This document shows positions 6,791-14,572 of a DNA stretch of 22,445 bases, piece by piece (the stretch's first letter is position 1; each line of letters begins with the position of its first letter). This DNA is from Candidatus Bathyarchaeota archaeon (lineage in GTDB: Archaea > Thermoproteota > Bathyarchaeia > RBG-16-48-13 > GCA-020355125). The notes beneath the pieces were generated by a model that was given only the letters and a program-made list of their open reading frames with translations, was not told the DNA's origin and did not search any database. The position numbers and the translations under genes are program-made. Location: positions 1 to 22,445 of the forward strand of contig JAOZHK010000145.1 of the NCBI GenBank assembly GCA_026014905.1, in the 5' to 3' direction.

Positions 6791-6937
6791 ATGGCACGTG
6801 ACCCAGTGTGTGACATGGAAGTCGACGAAGCTACAGCTAAGTGGACCACAACCCATCAAGGCGTAACCTACTACTTCTGTGCACCAGGCTGCAAAAAAGC
6901 CTTTGAGACCAATCCCGACAAATATCTGAAGACATAA
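6791..6937 (+). CDS. YHS-domain mini-protein (48 aa)
   Basis: A short gene starting at ATG 6791 encodes MARDPVCDMEVDEAT, then YYFCAPGCKKAFETNPDKYL. This is the compact YHS domain, with conserved Cys in DPVC and the FCxxxC pair. YHS domains are often in or beside copper ATPases and probably bind metals or deliver them to the pump. An AGGAGGTG ribosome binding site (6778-6785) overlaps the copA stop, so both are co-translated. It is likely a cytosolic copper chaperone or sensor partner; this is inference. Confidence 0.85.
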   Translation: MARDPVCDMEVDEATAKWTTTHQGVTYYFCAPGCKKAFETNPDKYLKT

Positions 6938-6956
6938 TACCTAATCCCCTCATATC

Positions 6957-6968
6957 CCCTCTTTTTTT
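6957..6968 (+). terminator. T-rich transcription end after the YHS gene
   Basis: CTCTTTTTTTGG, seven consecutive T, follows the YHS stop by about 20 nt. Archaeal transcription ends at such U-runs, so the copA-YHS transcript probably ends here. Confidence 0.5.
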
Positions 6969-7014
6969 GGGAAAAACGTTTACGCATTGAACGAGATAAG
7001 GTGAAAAAACCAAC

Positions 7015-7236
7015 ATGAAAGAAAAAAAATGCCCAATATGTCTTCAACCGATCCGGAGTGATGCACTGACAAAACAGTATTGTAAACTCTGTGGAATGAA
7101 TATTGACACCACAACAAGTGAACACACATTCATATCGATCAACGGTGAACGCCAGCATTTCTGTTGCTCCAAATGCATGACAACCTATGTTCGCAGCATC
7201 TATCAAGAAACCGATTATCAGAGAACGAAGAGCTGA
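7015..7236 (+). CDS. Small TRASH-like zinc/copper-binding protein (73 aa)
   Basis: The protein consists of a CPIC pair near the N-terminus, a CKLCGM motif, and a TRASH-like FCCSKCMTTYV element. Three Cys clusters suggest binding of one or two metal ions. The C-terminal part resembles the C-terminus of the PadR-TRASH regulator encoded at 3690-4148. GGTGA lies upstream of the ATG at 7015. Its likely role is metal binding or delivery in the copper response. It lies after the T-run that ends the copA transcript, so it likely has its own promoter. Confidence 0.75.
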   Translation: MKEKKCPICLQPIRSDALTKQYCKLCGMNIDTTTSEHTFISINGERQHFCCSKCMTTYVRSIYQETDYQRTKS

Positions 7237-7269
7237 CCCCCTCTATATGCTTCTAACAGAGTGAATATC

Positions 7270-7923
7270 ATGCACAAGAAAAAGAATAATGATGCACCTA
7301 TAGAACCCAATGCAATTGATGAATATTGTCTCAAATCGATGAAACGTCAATTTCGTGTTGTGATTTTTGGTTCCGCAAGAATTGTAAGAGGAGATGAAAT
7401 CTGGAGCACAATTTATAAGCTAGCGAAACAGATTGCCGAAGAAGGCATGGATCTCGTCACGGGAGGCGGACCGGGGTTGATGGATGCGGCAAGCGAAGGA
7501 CATTATGCAGGAGATCCAGATAAAAAAACAGTGCAATCGATAGGTCTACAAATTCAGTTGCCGAGAGAACAACGGAGTGCGCACCATTTAGATATTAAAC
7601 GAGAATTTTCTCAATTCTCGGAACGTCTAGATAACTTCATGGAACTCGCAAACATCGTTGTTGTCGCGCCTGGCGGTGTAGGGACCACATTAGAACTGTT
7701 CTATACTTGGCAATTGCTCCAAGTCAAAATGATTCGCGACATTCCCATTATCTTGCTAGGTGACATGTGGCGCGACTTTCTGAGTTGGATAACGAAGTGG
7801 CCGTTACAACACCAGTTCTTAAAGCAAAAAGATGTGAATTTATTATACTTGACAAAGAACTGGTCGGAAGCTTTTGAGATCATTAAAAAAACACATAACG
7901 AATTCAAAGCTCACATCGCATAA
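7270..7923 (+). CDS. LOG-family protein (lysine decarboxylase-like Rossmann fold)
   Basis: The 217-aa protein has the LOG/TIGR00730 motifs: GGGPGLMDAASEG (about residue 65) and PGGVGTTLE (P134-E142). In characterised family members these residues catalyse release of ribose 5-phosphate from nucleoside monophosphates (cytokinin activation), but prokaryotic roles are often unknown. The name lysine decarboxylase is historical. The start was moved to ATG 7270, since the GTG 9 nt upstream forms part of a GAGTGA ribosome binding site. It lies between two copper-pump genes; the functional link is unclear. Confidence 0.85.
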   Translation: MHKKKNNDAPIEPNAIDEYCLKSMKRQFRVVIFGSARIVRGDEIWSTIYKLAKQIAEEGMDLVTGGGPGLMDAASEGHYAGDPDKKTVQSIGLQIQLPREQRSAHHLDIKREFSQFSERLDNFMELANIVVVAPGGVGTTLELFYTWQLLQVKMIRDIPIILLGDMWRDFLSWITKWPLQHQFLKQKDVNLLYLTKNWSEAFEIIKKTHNEFKAHIA

Positions 7924-8009
7924 AGTCAAAGTAGCTTGTGAATAATTGTTCTCTTATCATACAATAAACATAGAAATATCAGTAAAACAGTACTAATAAA
8001 GTGAGTTCT

Positions 8010-10163
8010 ATGAGTCATCATGCTCACCACATCGAAGTGTTTAAGCGAAAATTCATATTTTCCACAATTCTCACCATTCCAATATTACTCCTTTCTGAAA
8101 TGATCCAAGAGTGGCTTGGGTTTACTCTTAATATTCCCTTTCACAATGAAGTGCTGTTTCTGCTCTCGTTAATTGTGTACATTTATGGTGGAGTACCCTT
8201 TCTGAAAGGACTGGCGCAAGAACTTGGAAAACGCCAACCCGGCATGATGACCCTTATTGGAACCGCGATATCCGTCGCATTCTTCTACTCTGCGAGCACC
8301 GTCTTCTTCATCGAAGGAAAAGATTTCTTCTGGGAACTGGCCACTCTCATCGATGTCATGCTGTTGGGGCATTGGGTTGAAGCAAAAAGCATCCTCGGAG
8401 CATCCAGAGCATTAGAAGAACTCGTCAAAATCATGCCCACCACAGCACACCTCGTCCAAAACAGCGATATTATAGATGTCCCTGTGGCTCAGCTCCAAGT
8501 GCAGCACATCGTCTTGGTCCGTCCCGGAGAGAAAATCCCCTCAGATGGCGTCGTACTTGAAGGTGAATCCTATGTGAATGAAGCCCTCTTAACCGGCGAA
8601 TCTAAACCCATTCACAAAACGGGCAGCGATCAAGTCATCGGTGGCGCCATCAACGGAGAAGGAGTTCTCACGATACGTATCGAACGGACAGGGGAAGAAA
8701 CATATTTATCCCAGGTCATTACCCTCGTCGAACAAGCCCAAGAAAGCCAATCACACACCCAAGATCTAGCCAACCGCGCTTCAGCCTTACTGTTCTACGT
8801 AGCTCTCAGTGTCGGAATTATCACATATATCGGGTGGTTTCTGCTGGGACGACCCGATATCGCTCTTGAACGAAGCGTTACCGTTCTAGTCATCGCCTGC
8901 CCGCACGCCCTAGGCTTAGCAATTCCGCTAGTCGTCGCGCTGTCAACATCAATCACAGCCAAAAGTGGAATCCTCATCCGAGATCGAAGCGCATTTGAAT
9001 CCGTAAAAGACGTCGATGCCGTAGTCTTCGATAAAACCGGCACTCTCACTGAGGGGCGATTTGGTGTCAGCGATATCATTTCATTGGTTCCTGAAAAAGA
9101 ACTGCTCGAATATGCGTCAGGTGTGGAACGAAACTCAGAACACATCATCGCCCAAGCAATTGTCGAGTATGCCAAGAACAAAGGCATAGCAATTCCACCA
9201 ACAGATGAATTTCACGCCATACCTGGCAAAGGCGCCTTCGGAAAAGTCCAGGGAGCAGAAGTCCATATGGGTGGCCCCAATCTCCTCAAAGACATGAAGA
9301 TCGAGATCACGGATACCAAGATAACGCAACTGCAACAACAGGGAAAAACGGTAGTGTATACCGTCGTCGACGGAACTCTGGCAGGCGCATTCGCGCTCTC
9401 AGACCTGGTTCGCGCAGAATCCTACGACGCAGTTAACGAGCTCAAAGACATTGGTGTCAAGGTGTTCCTGCTCACGGGGGATGCAGAAGAAGTAGCGCAG
9501 GGAGTCTCGCATGAACTCGGGATTGATGACTATTTTGCTCAAGTCCTCCCTCACGAGAAAGCCGAAAAGATCACATCATTAAAGGACAAGGGGCTCCGAG
9601 TCGCGATGGTCGGCGACGGAATCAACGATGCACCTGCACTAGTGACCGCTGATGTTGGCATCGCGATCGGTGCGGGTACTGATGTCGCGATCGAAAGTGC
9701 CGACATCATCCTTGTGAAAAATGATCCACGCGATGTATCCAAAGTCGCCGATTTATCCCGAAAAACCTATTCTAAAATGGTACAAAACCTTTGGTGGGCC
9801 GCAGGCTACAACATTTTTGCTATACCTTTAGCCGCGGGTATTCTCTACAACTTCGGCGTCGTCGTCAGCCCAGCAATAGGCGCCGTCTTGATGTCCTTGA
9901 GCACTGTGATTGTCGCCATCAATAGTCAAACCCTCAGAAAATATGAGCCTAAAATAGCCGAAGTTATCGAGAAAAAACACATTACCGTGGATCCTGTGTG
10001 TGGTATGAATGTCAACCCAGACGAAGCAGCTGGCAGGGTCGAGATAAATGGCAACATTATATACTTTTGCTCAAAAGAACATGAGAACGAATTTACCAAG
10101 AATCCACAGAAATATCTATCACAGGTTCAAACCCATGAACCTATGAAACACGAGCATCATTAA
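8010..10163 (+). CDS. copB: CopB-type P1B-3 metal ATPase with C-terminal YHS domain
   Basis: The 717-aa pump starts with a His-rich N-terminus (MSHHAHH). It has CPH (C297-P-H299), DKTGT (D341) and GDGINDAP, followed by NLWWAAGYN....P and MSLSTVIVAIN, the complete P1B-3 signature. Such pumps usually export Cu(II)/Ag(I). H378 is in SEHI, while most relatives have SEHP (proline changed to isoleucine). The C-terminus has a YHS domain (DPVCGM at C664) whose second Cys pair is FCSKEHENEF, with His in place of the usual last Cys, then a His-rich tail. ATG 8010 is preferred over GTG 8001, which is the ribosome binding site GTGAG. Confidence 0.93.
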   Translation: MSHHAHHIEVFKRKFIFSTILTIPILLLSEMIQEWLGFTLNIPFHNEVLFLLSLIVYIYGGVPFLKGLAQELGKRQPGMMTLIGTAISVAFFYSASTVFFIEGKDFFWELATLIDVMLLGHWVEAKSILGASRALEELVKIMPTTAHLVQNSDIIDVPVAQLQVQHIVLVRPGEKIPSDGVVLEGESYVNEALLTGESKPIHKTGSDQVIGGAINGEGVLTIRIERTGEETYLSQVITLVEQAQESQSHTQDLANRASALLFYVALSVGIITYIGWFLLGRPDIALERSVTVLVIACPHALGLAIPLVVALSTSITAKSGILIRDRSAFESVKDVDAVVFDKTGTLTEGRFGVSDIISLVPEKELLEYASGVERNSEHIIAQAIVEYAKNKGIAIPPTDEFHAIPGKGAFGKVQGAEVHMGGPNLLKDMKIEITDTKITQLQQQGKTVVYTVVDGTLAGAFALSDLVRAESYDAVNELKDIGVKVFLLTGDAEEVAQGVSHELGIDDYFAQVLPHEKAEKITSLKDKGLRVAMVGDGINDAPALVTADVGIAIGAGTDVAIESADIILVKNDPRDVSKVADLSRKTYSKMVQNLWWAAGYNIFAIPLAAGILYNFGVVVSPAIGAVLMSLSTVIVAINSQTLRKYEPKIAEVIEKKHITVDPVCGMNVNPDEAAGRVEINGNIIYFCSKEHENEFTKNPQKYLSQVQTHEPMKHEHH

Positions 10164-10233
10164 TTACTCATACAACGCGCACACGTAAGTTGTAACTCGT
10201 TCGTTAAACAACTCTGGATCAAGTACAATAGAA

Positions 10234-10683
10234 TTAGGACCGTTCGTGTTCGAGACAGCAGGTCCCAGAGGGAATGACATTCGCATGCGGGCATGTTCTA
10301 GGATGCTTAAGTAATGTGCAGAGTGCATCAGTGAATGGTTGAGTCATGTGATGTTCCACCCCACAAGCCACCGTTTCATCAATGTGCATGCTCAGCGTCT
10401 GTTTCATCAAGACCTCAATAAGTCGATGGTTTCGTACCACTTGTCGGGCTATCTGACGACCTTTCTCGGTCATTTGAATTCCTCGGTAGGGATAATAGTT
10501 GACCAAGCTACGGATTTCTAGTTTCTTAAACATCTCAAACACGCTTGATGGAGCAACATCCAGCCGTTTCGCTATCCAGCTGAGCTTCGCAATCGAGTAT
10601 CCAAGCTCTTCCGAGATCCAAAGAGCCTCAAGATATTCTTCGACGTTTTCTGAAATATTACGATGTAATTGTGTGTTCGACAA
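10234..10683 (-). CDS. DtxR-family metal-dependent repressor
   Basis: The 149-aa protein contains a DtxR-type winged helix (YLEALWISEELGYSIAKLSWIAKRLDVAPSSVFEMFKKLE) and the metal-binding dimerisation region. NHRLIEVLM supplies His/Glu, MHIDE supplies His, and CGVEHH supplies Cys-x-x-Glu-His, matching the metal ligands of iron-type DtxR proteins. The tail adds CPHAN and TCC. The TTG start is backed by AAGGAGG (plus 10693-10699) 9 nt upstream. It overlaps the FTR1 gene by 26 nt, so the two are translated from the same message. It likely represses FTR1 when iron is sufficient. No SH3-like C-terminal domain is visible. Confidence 0.88.
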   Translation of the reverse strand: MSNTQLHRNISENVEEYLEALWISEELGYSIAKLSWIAKRLDVAPSSVFEMFKKLEIRSLVNYYPYRGIQMTEKGRQIARQVVRNHRLIEVLMKQTLSMHIDETVACGVEHHMTQPFTDALCTLLKHPRTCPHANVIPSGTCCLEHERS

Positions 10684-11536
10684 GTTGTATTTCCTCCTTG
10701 CTGTTGCGGTTCAGAGAAACGTAATTTGGAGCATATGTTCGAAGCAGATAGTATCCGATGATAAGCCAGTACCCCACGTATGCGATGACCCGTAACAACT
10801 CGGGATTACCATCGTATCCCACTAACGCCTTGAGAATTGAACCTATCGCACCGTTTTCATGAAGGGGATGCATGGCATCGAGGGGGTTAATATCCCACAC
10901 ATGTTCAATGATGGGGGGAACGAGTCCCGCTTCGATGAATTCGTGAACGCCATAGCCCAATAATCCAGCTGCAAAGACGACAAGGAGCACACTCGTGTAC
11001 TTAAAGAACTTTTGAAGATTGATTCGATATACGCCCCGCATCATCAATACGGCCAATACAATGACGACACTAATCCCTGTCAGCATACCGATAACTGTTC
11101 CTAAGGGATCGGTGACCGCCAGTGCAGTAAGAAACAGCACTGTCTCAAGCCCTTCCCGAAATACAGAGACAAACGCTAATGTAGCGATGCTAAAAACTTG
11201 TCCAGTAGTCACAGCTGCTGAGATTTTTTTGTGGATCTCATTGCGCATTTTCCTGGCATTCTGTGCCATCCAGAAAATCATATATGTTAACACGATGGTC
11301 GCAGTGATGGAGGCAGCACCCTCAAACACTTTGTCGGCTCCAGCGGGTAATCCCCCATAGACTGACAGAACGAGGCTACCCAAAAGAACACTTGTCAGCG
11401 CTGCGATCCCAGTGCCTAGATACAGGTATTTATACAGGTCGCGCCGCCCAATCTTTCCCAGATACGCCATAATAATGGAGACAATGAGAGCTGCTTCCAG
11501 GGCTTCTCGGAAGGTGATGATAAAACTGGTAACCAT
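10658..11536 (-). CDS. FTR1-family iron permease
   Basis: The 292-aa membrane protein has about seven hydrophobic helices and two REXXE motifs that bind iron in the FTR1 family: REALE at residues 10-14 and REGLE at 127-131. FTR1 permeases import Fe(III)/Fe(II) across the membrane, usually with an oxidase or periplasmic partner; none is seen nearby. The ATG at 11536 lies 11 nt from a near-perfect inverted repeat (11547-11568). The stop overlaps the DtxR gene, suggesting co-regulation. Confidence 0.9.
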   Translation of the reverse strand: MVTSFIITFREALEAALIVSIIMAYLGKIGRRDLYKYLYLGTGIAALTSVLLGSLVLSVYGGLPAGADKVFEGAASITATIVLTYMIFWMAQNARKMRNEIHKKISAAVTTGQVFSIATLAFVSVFREGLETVLFLTALAVTDPLGTVIGMLTGISVVIVLAVLMMRGVYRINLQKFFKYTSVLLVVFAAGLLGYGVHEFIEAGLVPPIIEHVWDINPLDAMHPLHENGAIGSILKALVGYDGNPELLRVIAYVGYWLIIGYYLLRTYAPNYVSLNRNSKEEIQLVEHTITS

Positions 11537-11546
11537 GCGACATCAT

Positions 11547-11568
11547 TTATTTAGGTTTACCTAAATAA
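11547..11568. promoter_or_regulatory. DtxR-type iron box upstream of FTR1
   Basis: TTATTTAGGT and ACCTAAATAA form a perfect 10-bp inverted repeat with a 2-nt centre. The core TTAGGTTTACCTAA resembles DtxR/IdeR iron boxes. It lies 10-32 nt upstream of the FTR1 ATG, around the predicted transcription start (TATA-like TTATATTA just upstream), so bound repressor would block transcription. Confidence 0.75.
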
Positions 11569-11628
11569 TATAACATAGTTATATTTATGGTTTATGCAAT
11601 TCACTATCAACACGTTGGCTCGATGCAG

Positions 11629-11988
11629 TCATTGACATTCACAGATATTGGATAACGTGAATATCCCAACTATCGCTCCGTCATCAGTGATCAGGAGTTT
11701 GCGAATACCTTCAATAATCATCAATGTAATGGCGTCTTCACAGGTATGATCTTGTCCTATGGTCCTCAAAGATGCAGTAGACACAAGTTCTTTGACTTGG
11801 ATATCCGAAAGCGGTTTCCGTGTTAGTTGTAGAATATCATCGTGAGAGATAATTCCAATTATTTTCTCATGATCGGTCACGATGAGGCTATTGACGCTAG
11901 TGTCTACCATTATTTTTACGGCGTCTAATGCAGAGATAGTTGCTGGTATTTGGAGTGGGGGTTCTGTCATGGCATGTGTTATTTTCAT
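11629..11988 (-). CDS. CBS-domain pair protein
   Basis: The 119-aa protein has two CBS motifs, one in each half (ISALDAVKIMVDTSVNSLIVTD...GIISHDDIL; then CEDAITLMIIEGIRKLLITD...GIFTLSNI). CBS pairs bind adenosine nucleotides such as AMP, ATP or SAM and often act as energy sensors. The N-terminus starts MKITHAMTEPPLQIPATISALDA, a typical CBS start. It lies 2 nt from the upstream small gene and belongs to the 13239-11629 operon. Its partner protein is not evident. Confidence 0.85.
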   Translation of the reverse strand: MKITHAMTEPPLQIPATISALDAVKIMVDTSVNSLIVTDHEKIIGIISHDDILQLTRKPLSDIQVKELVSTASLRTIGQDHTCEDAITLMIIEGIRKLLITDDGAIVGIFTLSNICECQ

Positions 11989-11990
11989 GC

Positions 11991-12227
11991 TTAGTTCACG
12001 TGGTTAGAGAGGCATAGTGAAATGGGAAGGGGCTCTATCTCGCGGAGTTCTTTTAATGCGATTTCTTCGTTACCAAAAGGTGTTCGATACCGGAGCGTAT
12101 GTGTCTTTTTTAAGGTCGATAGTAATTGTACATTCACAATGACTGAGCCATCGATTAAGCGCAGATTCACTCGGTTTTTGCGAAGTCTATGTCTAGCCTG
12201 TTCCCTATCAACCACTATATTTGGCAT
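11991..12227 (-). CDS. Small basic beta-rich protein, unrecognised
   Basis: The 78-aa protein has a basic N-terminal region (REQARHRLRKNRVNLRL) and a strand-rich remainder with INVQLLSTLKK, TLRYRTPFG and ALKELREIEPLP. The pattern (RLIDGSVIVNVQ then a late ELREIEPL strand) recalls a Sm-like or SH3 barrel, but no motif is decisive. It abuts the upstream gene without a gap and so is in the same operon. Confidence 0.7.
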   Translation of the reverse strand: MPNIVVDREQARHRLRKNRVNLRLIDGSVIVNVQLLSTLKKTHTLRYRTPFGNEEIALKELREIEPLPISLCLSNHVN

Positions 12228-12989
12228 CTATTCATCAACTGGCTTAAGAATCTCGACTGGTTTGTCACTTATTAATACGTCGATCAATAATCCCTGATCT
12301 CGAAGTATTCGGACAGGAGTTGTATCACTATCGTATGCAACTCGTACCACATTGTTGAATGTTAAGTGAAACGCGTGAATGCGCTCACGTCGCACGGATG
12401 CGCGATAATGTACAACAAATTGGGTTTTTGGATTGGGAGTGAGATGGTTCAAGTCAAAATAGCGAGTTTCAGTAGATGTCGCATACATTTTTCGCGTATA
12501 GTGATGAAAGCTGGGATCTAAATGCAAGAGTTTTTGACCAGCATTAAGAAACGTTTGAGGGCTAAACGCGTGGACGACGACGGCGCTCAATAGCGAACCG
12601 AACAGGATTGCAGCATAGCCTCCCGCGCAATGTCCGACACAAATTAAATTCTCGATCTCATGTTTGTGAATGAATGTTTTGATCAGGGTCTGAGTTTCGT
12701 GAATGTTCTGTGTATACCCATGTAACCCCTTATGATAATAGCTCTGATAAAAATCCCGAACGTAGAGCTTATGTGCGGCGAAATGAGCGGTGCTCCGTAA
12801 AAATTCAAATGGGGAAATTGTGCCAATCTTACCGTTCATTGATCCAAAAAAGACTATGAGAGTATCGGAGTCAGGTACTTGGCGAAAAAGAAGTGAGGAT
12901 TCCCCTTTGAAGCGATCCTGATAGCTAAAATCAATGCAATCGTGTAGTGGATCTAATCGCATGATCTGTTGAAGAAGACGATCAATCAT
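12228..12989 (-). CDS. Alpha/beta-hydrolase-like protein with Cys at the nucleophile position
   Basis: The 253-aa protein has an N-terminal TLIVFFGSMNGKIG strand-turn. The nucleophile elbow is VGHCAGGYAAILFG, with Cys121 where most relatives have Ser, then VVVHAFSPQTFLNAG. The His near TQFVVHYRASVRRERIHAFHL may complete a catalytic pair. The sequence belongs to the alpha/beta-hydrolase fold, and the Cys-elbow is a known but uncommon type (as in dienelactone hydrolases). The start is taken at ATG 12989, since an earlier one (13061) overlaps the preceding gene. Substrate unknown; it is the main enzyme candidate in this operon. Confidence 0.65.
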   Translation of the reverse strand: MIDRLLQQIMRLDPLHDCIDFSYQDRFKGESSLLFRQVPDSDTLIVFFGSMNGKIGTISPFEFLRSTAHFAAHKLYVRDFYQSYYHKGLHGYTQNIHETQTLIKTFIHKHEIENLICVGHCAGGYAAILFGSLLSAVVVHAFSPQTFLNAGQKLLHLDPSFHHYTRKMYATSTETRYFDLNHLTPNPKTQFVVHYRASVRRERIHAFHLTFNNVVRVAYDSDTTPVRILRDQGLLIDVLISDKPVEILKPVDE

Positions 12990-13020
12990 AGCTTGTCCCT
13001 TGTATCCTAGAAAAGGATGT

Positions 13021-13239
13021 TCACTCCTGATCTTGATGCATCTGGGTGATGAAGATGGCATTGCCCATCTGTAACCATGTTAACACATGTTCAAACTGAA
13101 TGGTAGGTGTTTCAACCACTTTCACCTGCTCGTTATTATTGTGGACATAAATGATTTGATAGACTAAATCACGTTGGGGGGTCTGATGCATAACATCTGA
13201 AGCATGATGTGAGGTCTTAACATCGAAATGCGATTGCAT
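13021..13239 (-). CDS. Small unrecognised protein (72 aa), first gene of the hydrolase operon
   Basis: It starts MQSHFDVKTSHH and has an uncharged core with LVYQIIYVHNNNEQVKVVETPT. The ATG at 13239 follows a GTGA element (a GTG 12 nt upstream is in frame but likely the ribosome binding site). No family was recognised. The order (small protein, hydrolase, small basic protein, CBS protein) indicates one operon. Confidence 0.6.
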   Translation of the reverse strand: MQSHFDVKTSHHASDVMHQTPQRDLVYQIIYVHNNNEQVKVVETPTIQFEHVLTWLQMGNAIFITQMHQDQE

Positions 13240-13416
13240 AGTATTCGTCACTCAAAGAGCATTTATTAATAACGATGTTATAAGATCCATCGAACAAACC
13301 TTGGAATCTATTAGGACAAAGATTAGACATCGCGACATGTTAGCCATACGCTGTGGCTCGATGAAACCTCTATCATCCGTTGTTGCTAGATTACATATAC
13401 GCAGGAGACTAACGAG

Positions 13417-13680
13417 ATGACCGCTGTTCTTGATGTAATTATCCGCGTGGTCCTTGTTGCTGCCACAAGTAGCTTGTTCGGCATCGTGTTCTTGACTTAC
13501 TTGCGGTTAAAAAGCAATAAGATGCTGTTCATCGCGATCGGCTTTGGCTCCTTTGTGGTATATGCGCTTCTCACACTTGGCGAAATGCTCGGTCAACCTC
13601 TAGTATTTGATGAGAATTTCCATCTGTTTCTCCACATTATTGCATTAACCTTCATTCTTGCTGGCATTCTAAAGGACTAG
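13417..13680 (+). CDS. Three-helix membrane protein
   Basis: The 87-aa protein has three hydrophobic segments (VIIRVVLVAATSSLFGIVFLTYL, MLFIAIGFGSFVVYALLTL and LFLHIIALTFILAGIL), with little outside them. A likely integral membrane protein with no recognised family. AGGAG lies about 9 nt upstream of the ATG. It is 6 nt from the winged-helix gene that follows; small membrane proteins next to tandem winged-helix regulators are common in archaea and may form a membrane-linked regulatory pair. Confidence 0.8.
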   Translation: MTAVLDVIIRVVLVAATSSLFGIVFLTYLRLKSNKMLFIAIGFGSFVVYALLTLGEMLGQPLVFDENFHLFLHIIALTFILAGILKD

Positions 13681-13686
13681 AGAAGA

Positions 13687-14223
13687 ATGTACAGGGATGA
13701 AATCCTCGAGAACGAGAATCGACGGAAAATTTATCGTGTCATTTCTTCGAATCCTGGGATTCATCTGAGAGAACTTCAACGTGTGCTGGATATGCCCTTA
13801 TCGACGGTAGACTACCATTTAGGTTACATGGTAAAAAAGGAAATCATCCTTCGAGACCAAAATAAAGGCATCATTCGATATTTCGCCAAGCCCTTCGATG
13901 AAGCGGAGAAACGCATTGTCTCAGCGCTACGGCAGAAACGCATGCGAGACATCGTATTTATCGTATTAAGACAACGCAAAACCCGATTCAAGCTGCTCAT
14001 AGATCAATTACAGTTACCACGTTCCACACTAGCTTTTTATCTGAAATATTTAGTGGAGCACGGCATCCTTATCCGAGAGCGCGTGGGCACCGAACATATT
14101 TATCGACTGATCGACGAAGAGCGTGTCGCGAAAATCCTAATCACATATCGTACCAGCTTTATCGACAAAGTCGTCGACAAAGTGATGAACACCTGGTTAG
14201 ACACCCACATTCGCACAAATTAA
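13687..14223 (+). CDS. Dual winged-helix transcription regulator
   Basis: The 178-aa protein contains two winged-helix units: the first (NPGIHLRELQRVLDMPLSTVDYHLGYMVKKEIILR) and the second (KTRFKLLIDQLQLPRSTLAFYLKYLVEHGILIRERVG). Both have MarR/ArsR-like recognition helices (STVDYHL; STLAFYL). Such duplicated winged helices are typical of archaeal regulators. The DNA target is unknown, though the immediate divergent operon is an obvious candidate. Confidence 0.85.
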   Translation: MYRDEILENENRRKIYRVISSNPGIHLRELQRVLDMPLSTVDYHLGYMVKKEIILRDQNKGIIRYFAKPFDEAEKRIVSALRQKRMRDIVFIVLRQRKTRFKLLIDQLQLPRSTLAFYLKYLVEHGILIRERVGTEHIYRLIDEERVAKILITYRTSFIDKVVDKVMNTWLDTHIRTN

Positions 14224-14346
14224 GCGAGTATTACTTGATGTTTAAAAGTATGCGCACAGCTAGCAAGTGCGAGTGGTCCGTGCTCAATCCAAGTTTTGTT
14301 TTATATCCGTCCAATTTCTGTTCTATGGAGTTAATATGCACGGCTG

Positions 14347-14360
14347 AGCTAGCTAGCTAG
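14347..14360. repeat. AGCT tetranucleotide repeat at the break of a split ORF
   Basis: AGCTAGCTAGCTAG, 3.5 units of a self-complementary tetranucleotide. It is flanked by CGGC and GCCG, so the locus can also fold into a hairpin. Confidence 0.7.
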
Positions 14361-14500
14361 GCCGATGGCAACGGAACTTTCTTGTCTCTAATACACTGCA
14401 CCTCTCCAACAACGATCAACTGGTTAATCCGAATCCCGCACTTGTCAATGGGCGTATGTTATGGATTGGCGTTGCGGTCTTCATCTTCGTCTCCAGCTAT

Positions 14501-14512
14501 ACGCGCGCGCGT
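14501..14512. repeat. (CG)5 tract within a possible gene end
   Basis: ACGCGCGCGCGT is identical to the 12-mer at 20178-20189. A hairpin follows within 15 nt. Confidence 0.75.
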
Positions 14513-14523
14513 AAGGTGATTGC

Positions 14524-14551
14524 AGACTACATTATCCTAGTAATGCAGTCT
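14524..14551 (+). terminator. Hairpin in the 14.2-14.9 kb spacer
   Basis: AGACTACATTA (14524-14534) and TAATGCAGTCT (14541-14551) pair with one mismatch around a 6-nt loop. It could terminate transcription from the wHTH or split-ORF region or be a structured RNA element. No T-run follows. Confidence 0.35.
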
Positions 14552-14572
14552 ATACCTTGAAACTCTAAAAAA

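Larger units (their letters stand above)
14238..14560 (+). pseudogene. Split small ORF, interrupted at an AGCT tetranucleotide repeat
   Basis: One frame is open from ATG 14238 to a TAG at 14358-14360. A second frame is open from 14357 to TGA 14558-14560 and reads like protein, including NDQLVNPNPALVNGRMLWIG and a hydrophobic MLWIGVAVFIFVSSY. The break falls in AGCTAGCTAGCTAG (14347-14360). Losing two 4-nt units would join both frames through ELGRWQRN. No homologue is recognised, and the first half alone is weak. A (CG)5 tract (14501-14512) lies inside the second half; one unit less would give a TAA directly before a hairpin. Confidence 0.35.

Noticed and set aside
11019..11360. Plus-strand ORF opposite FTR1
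   Set aside because: Antisense shadow of a conserved membrane permease.
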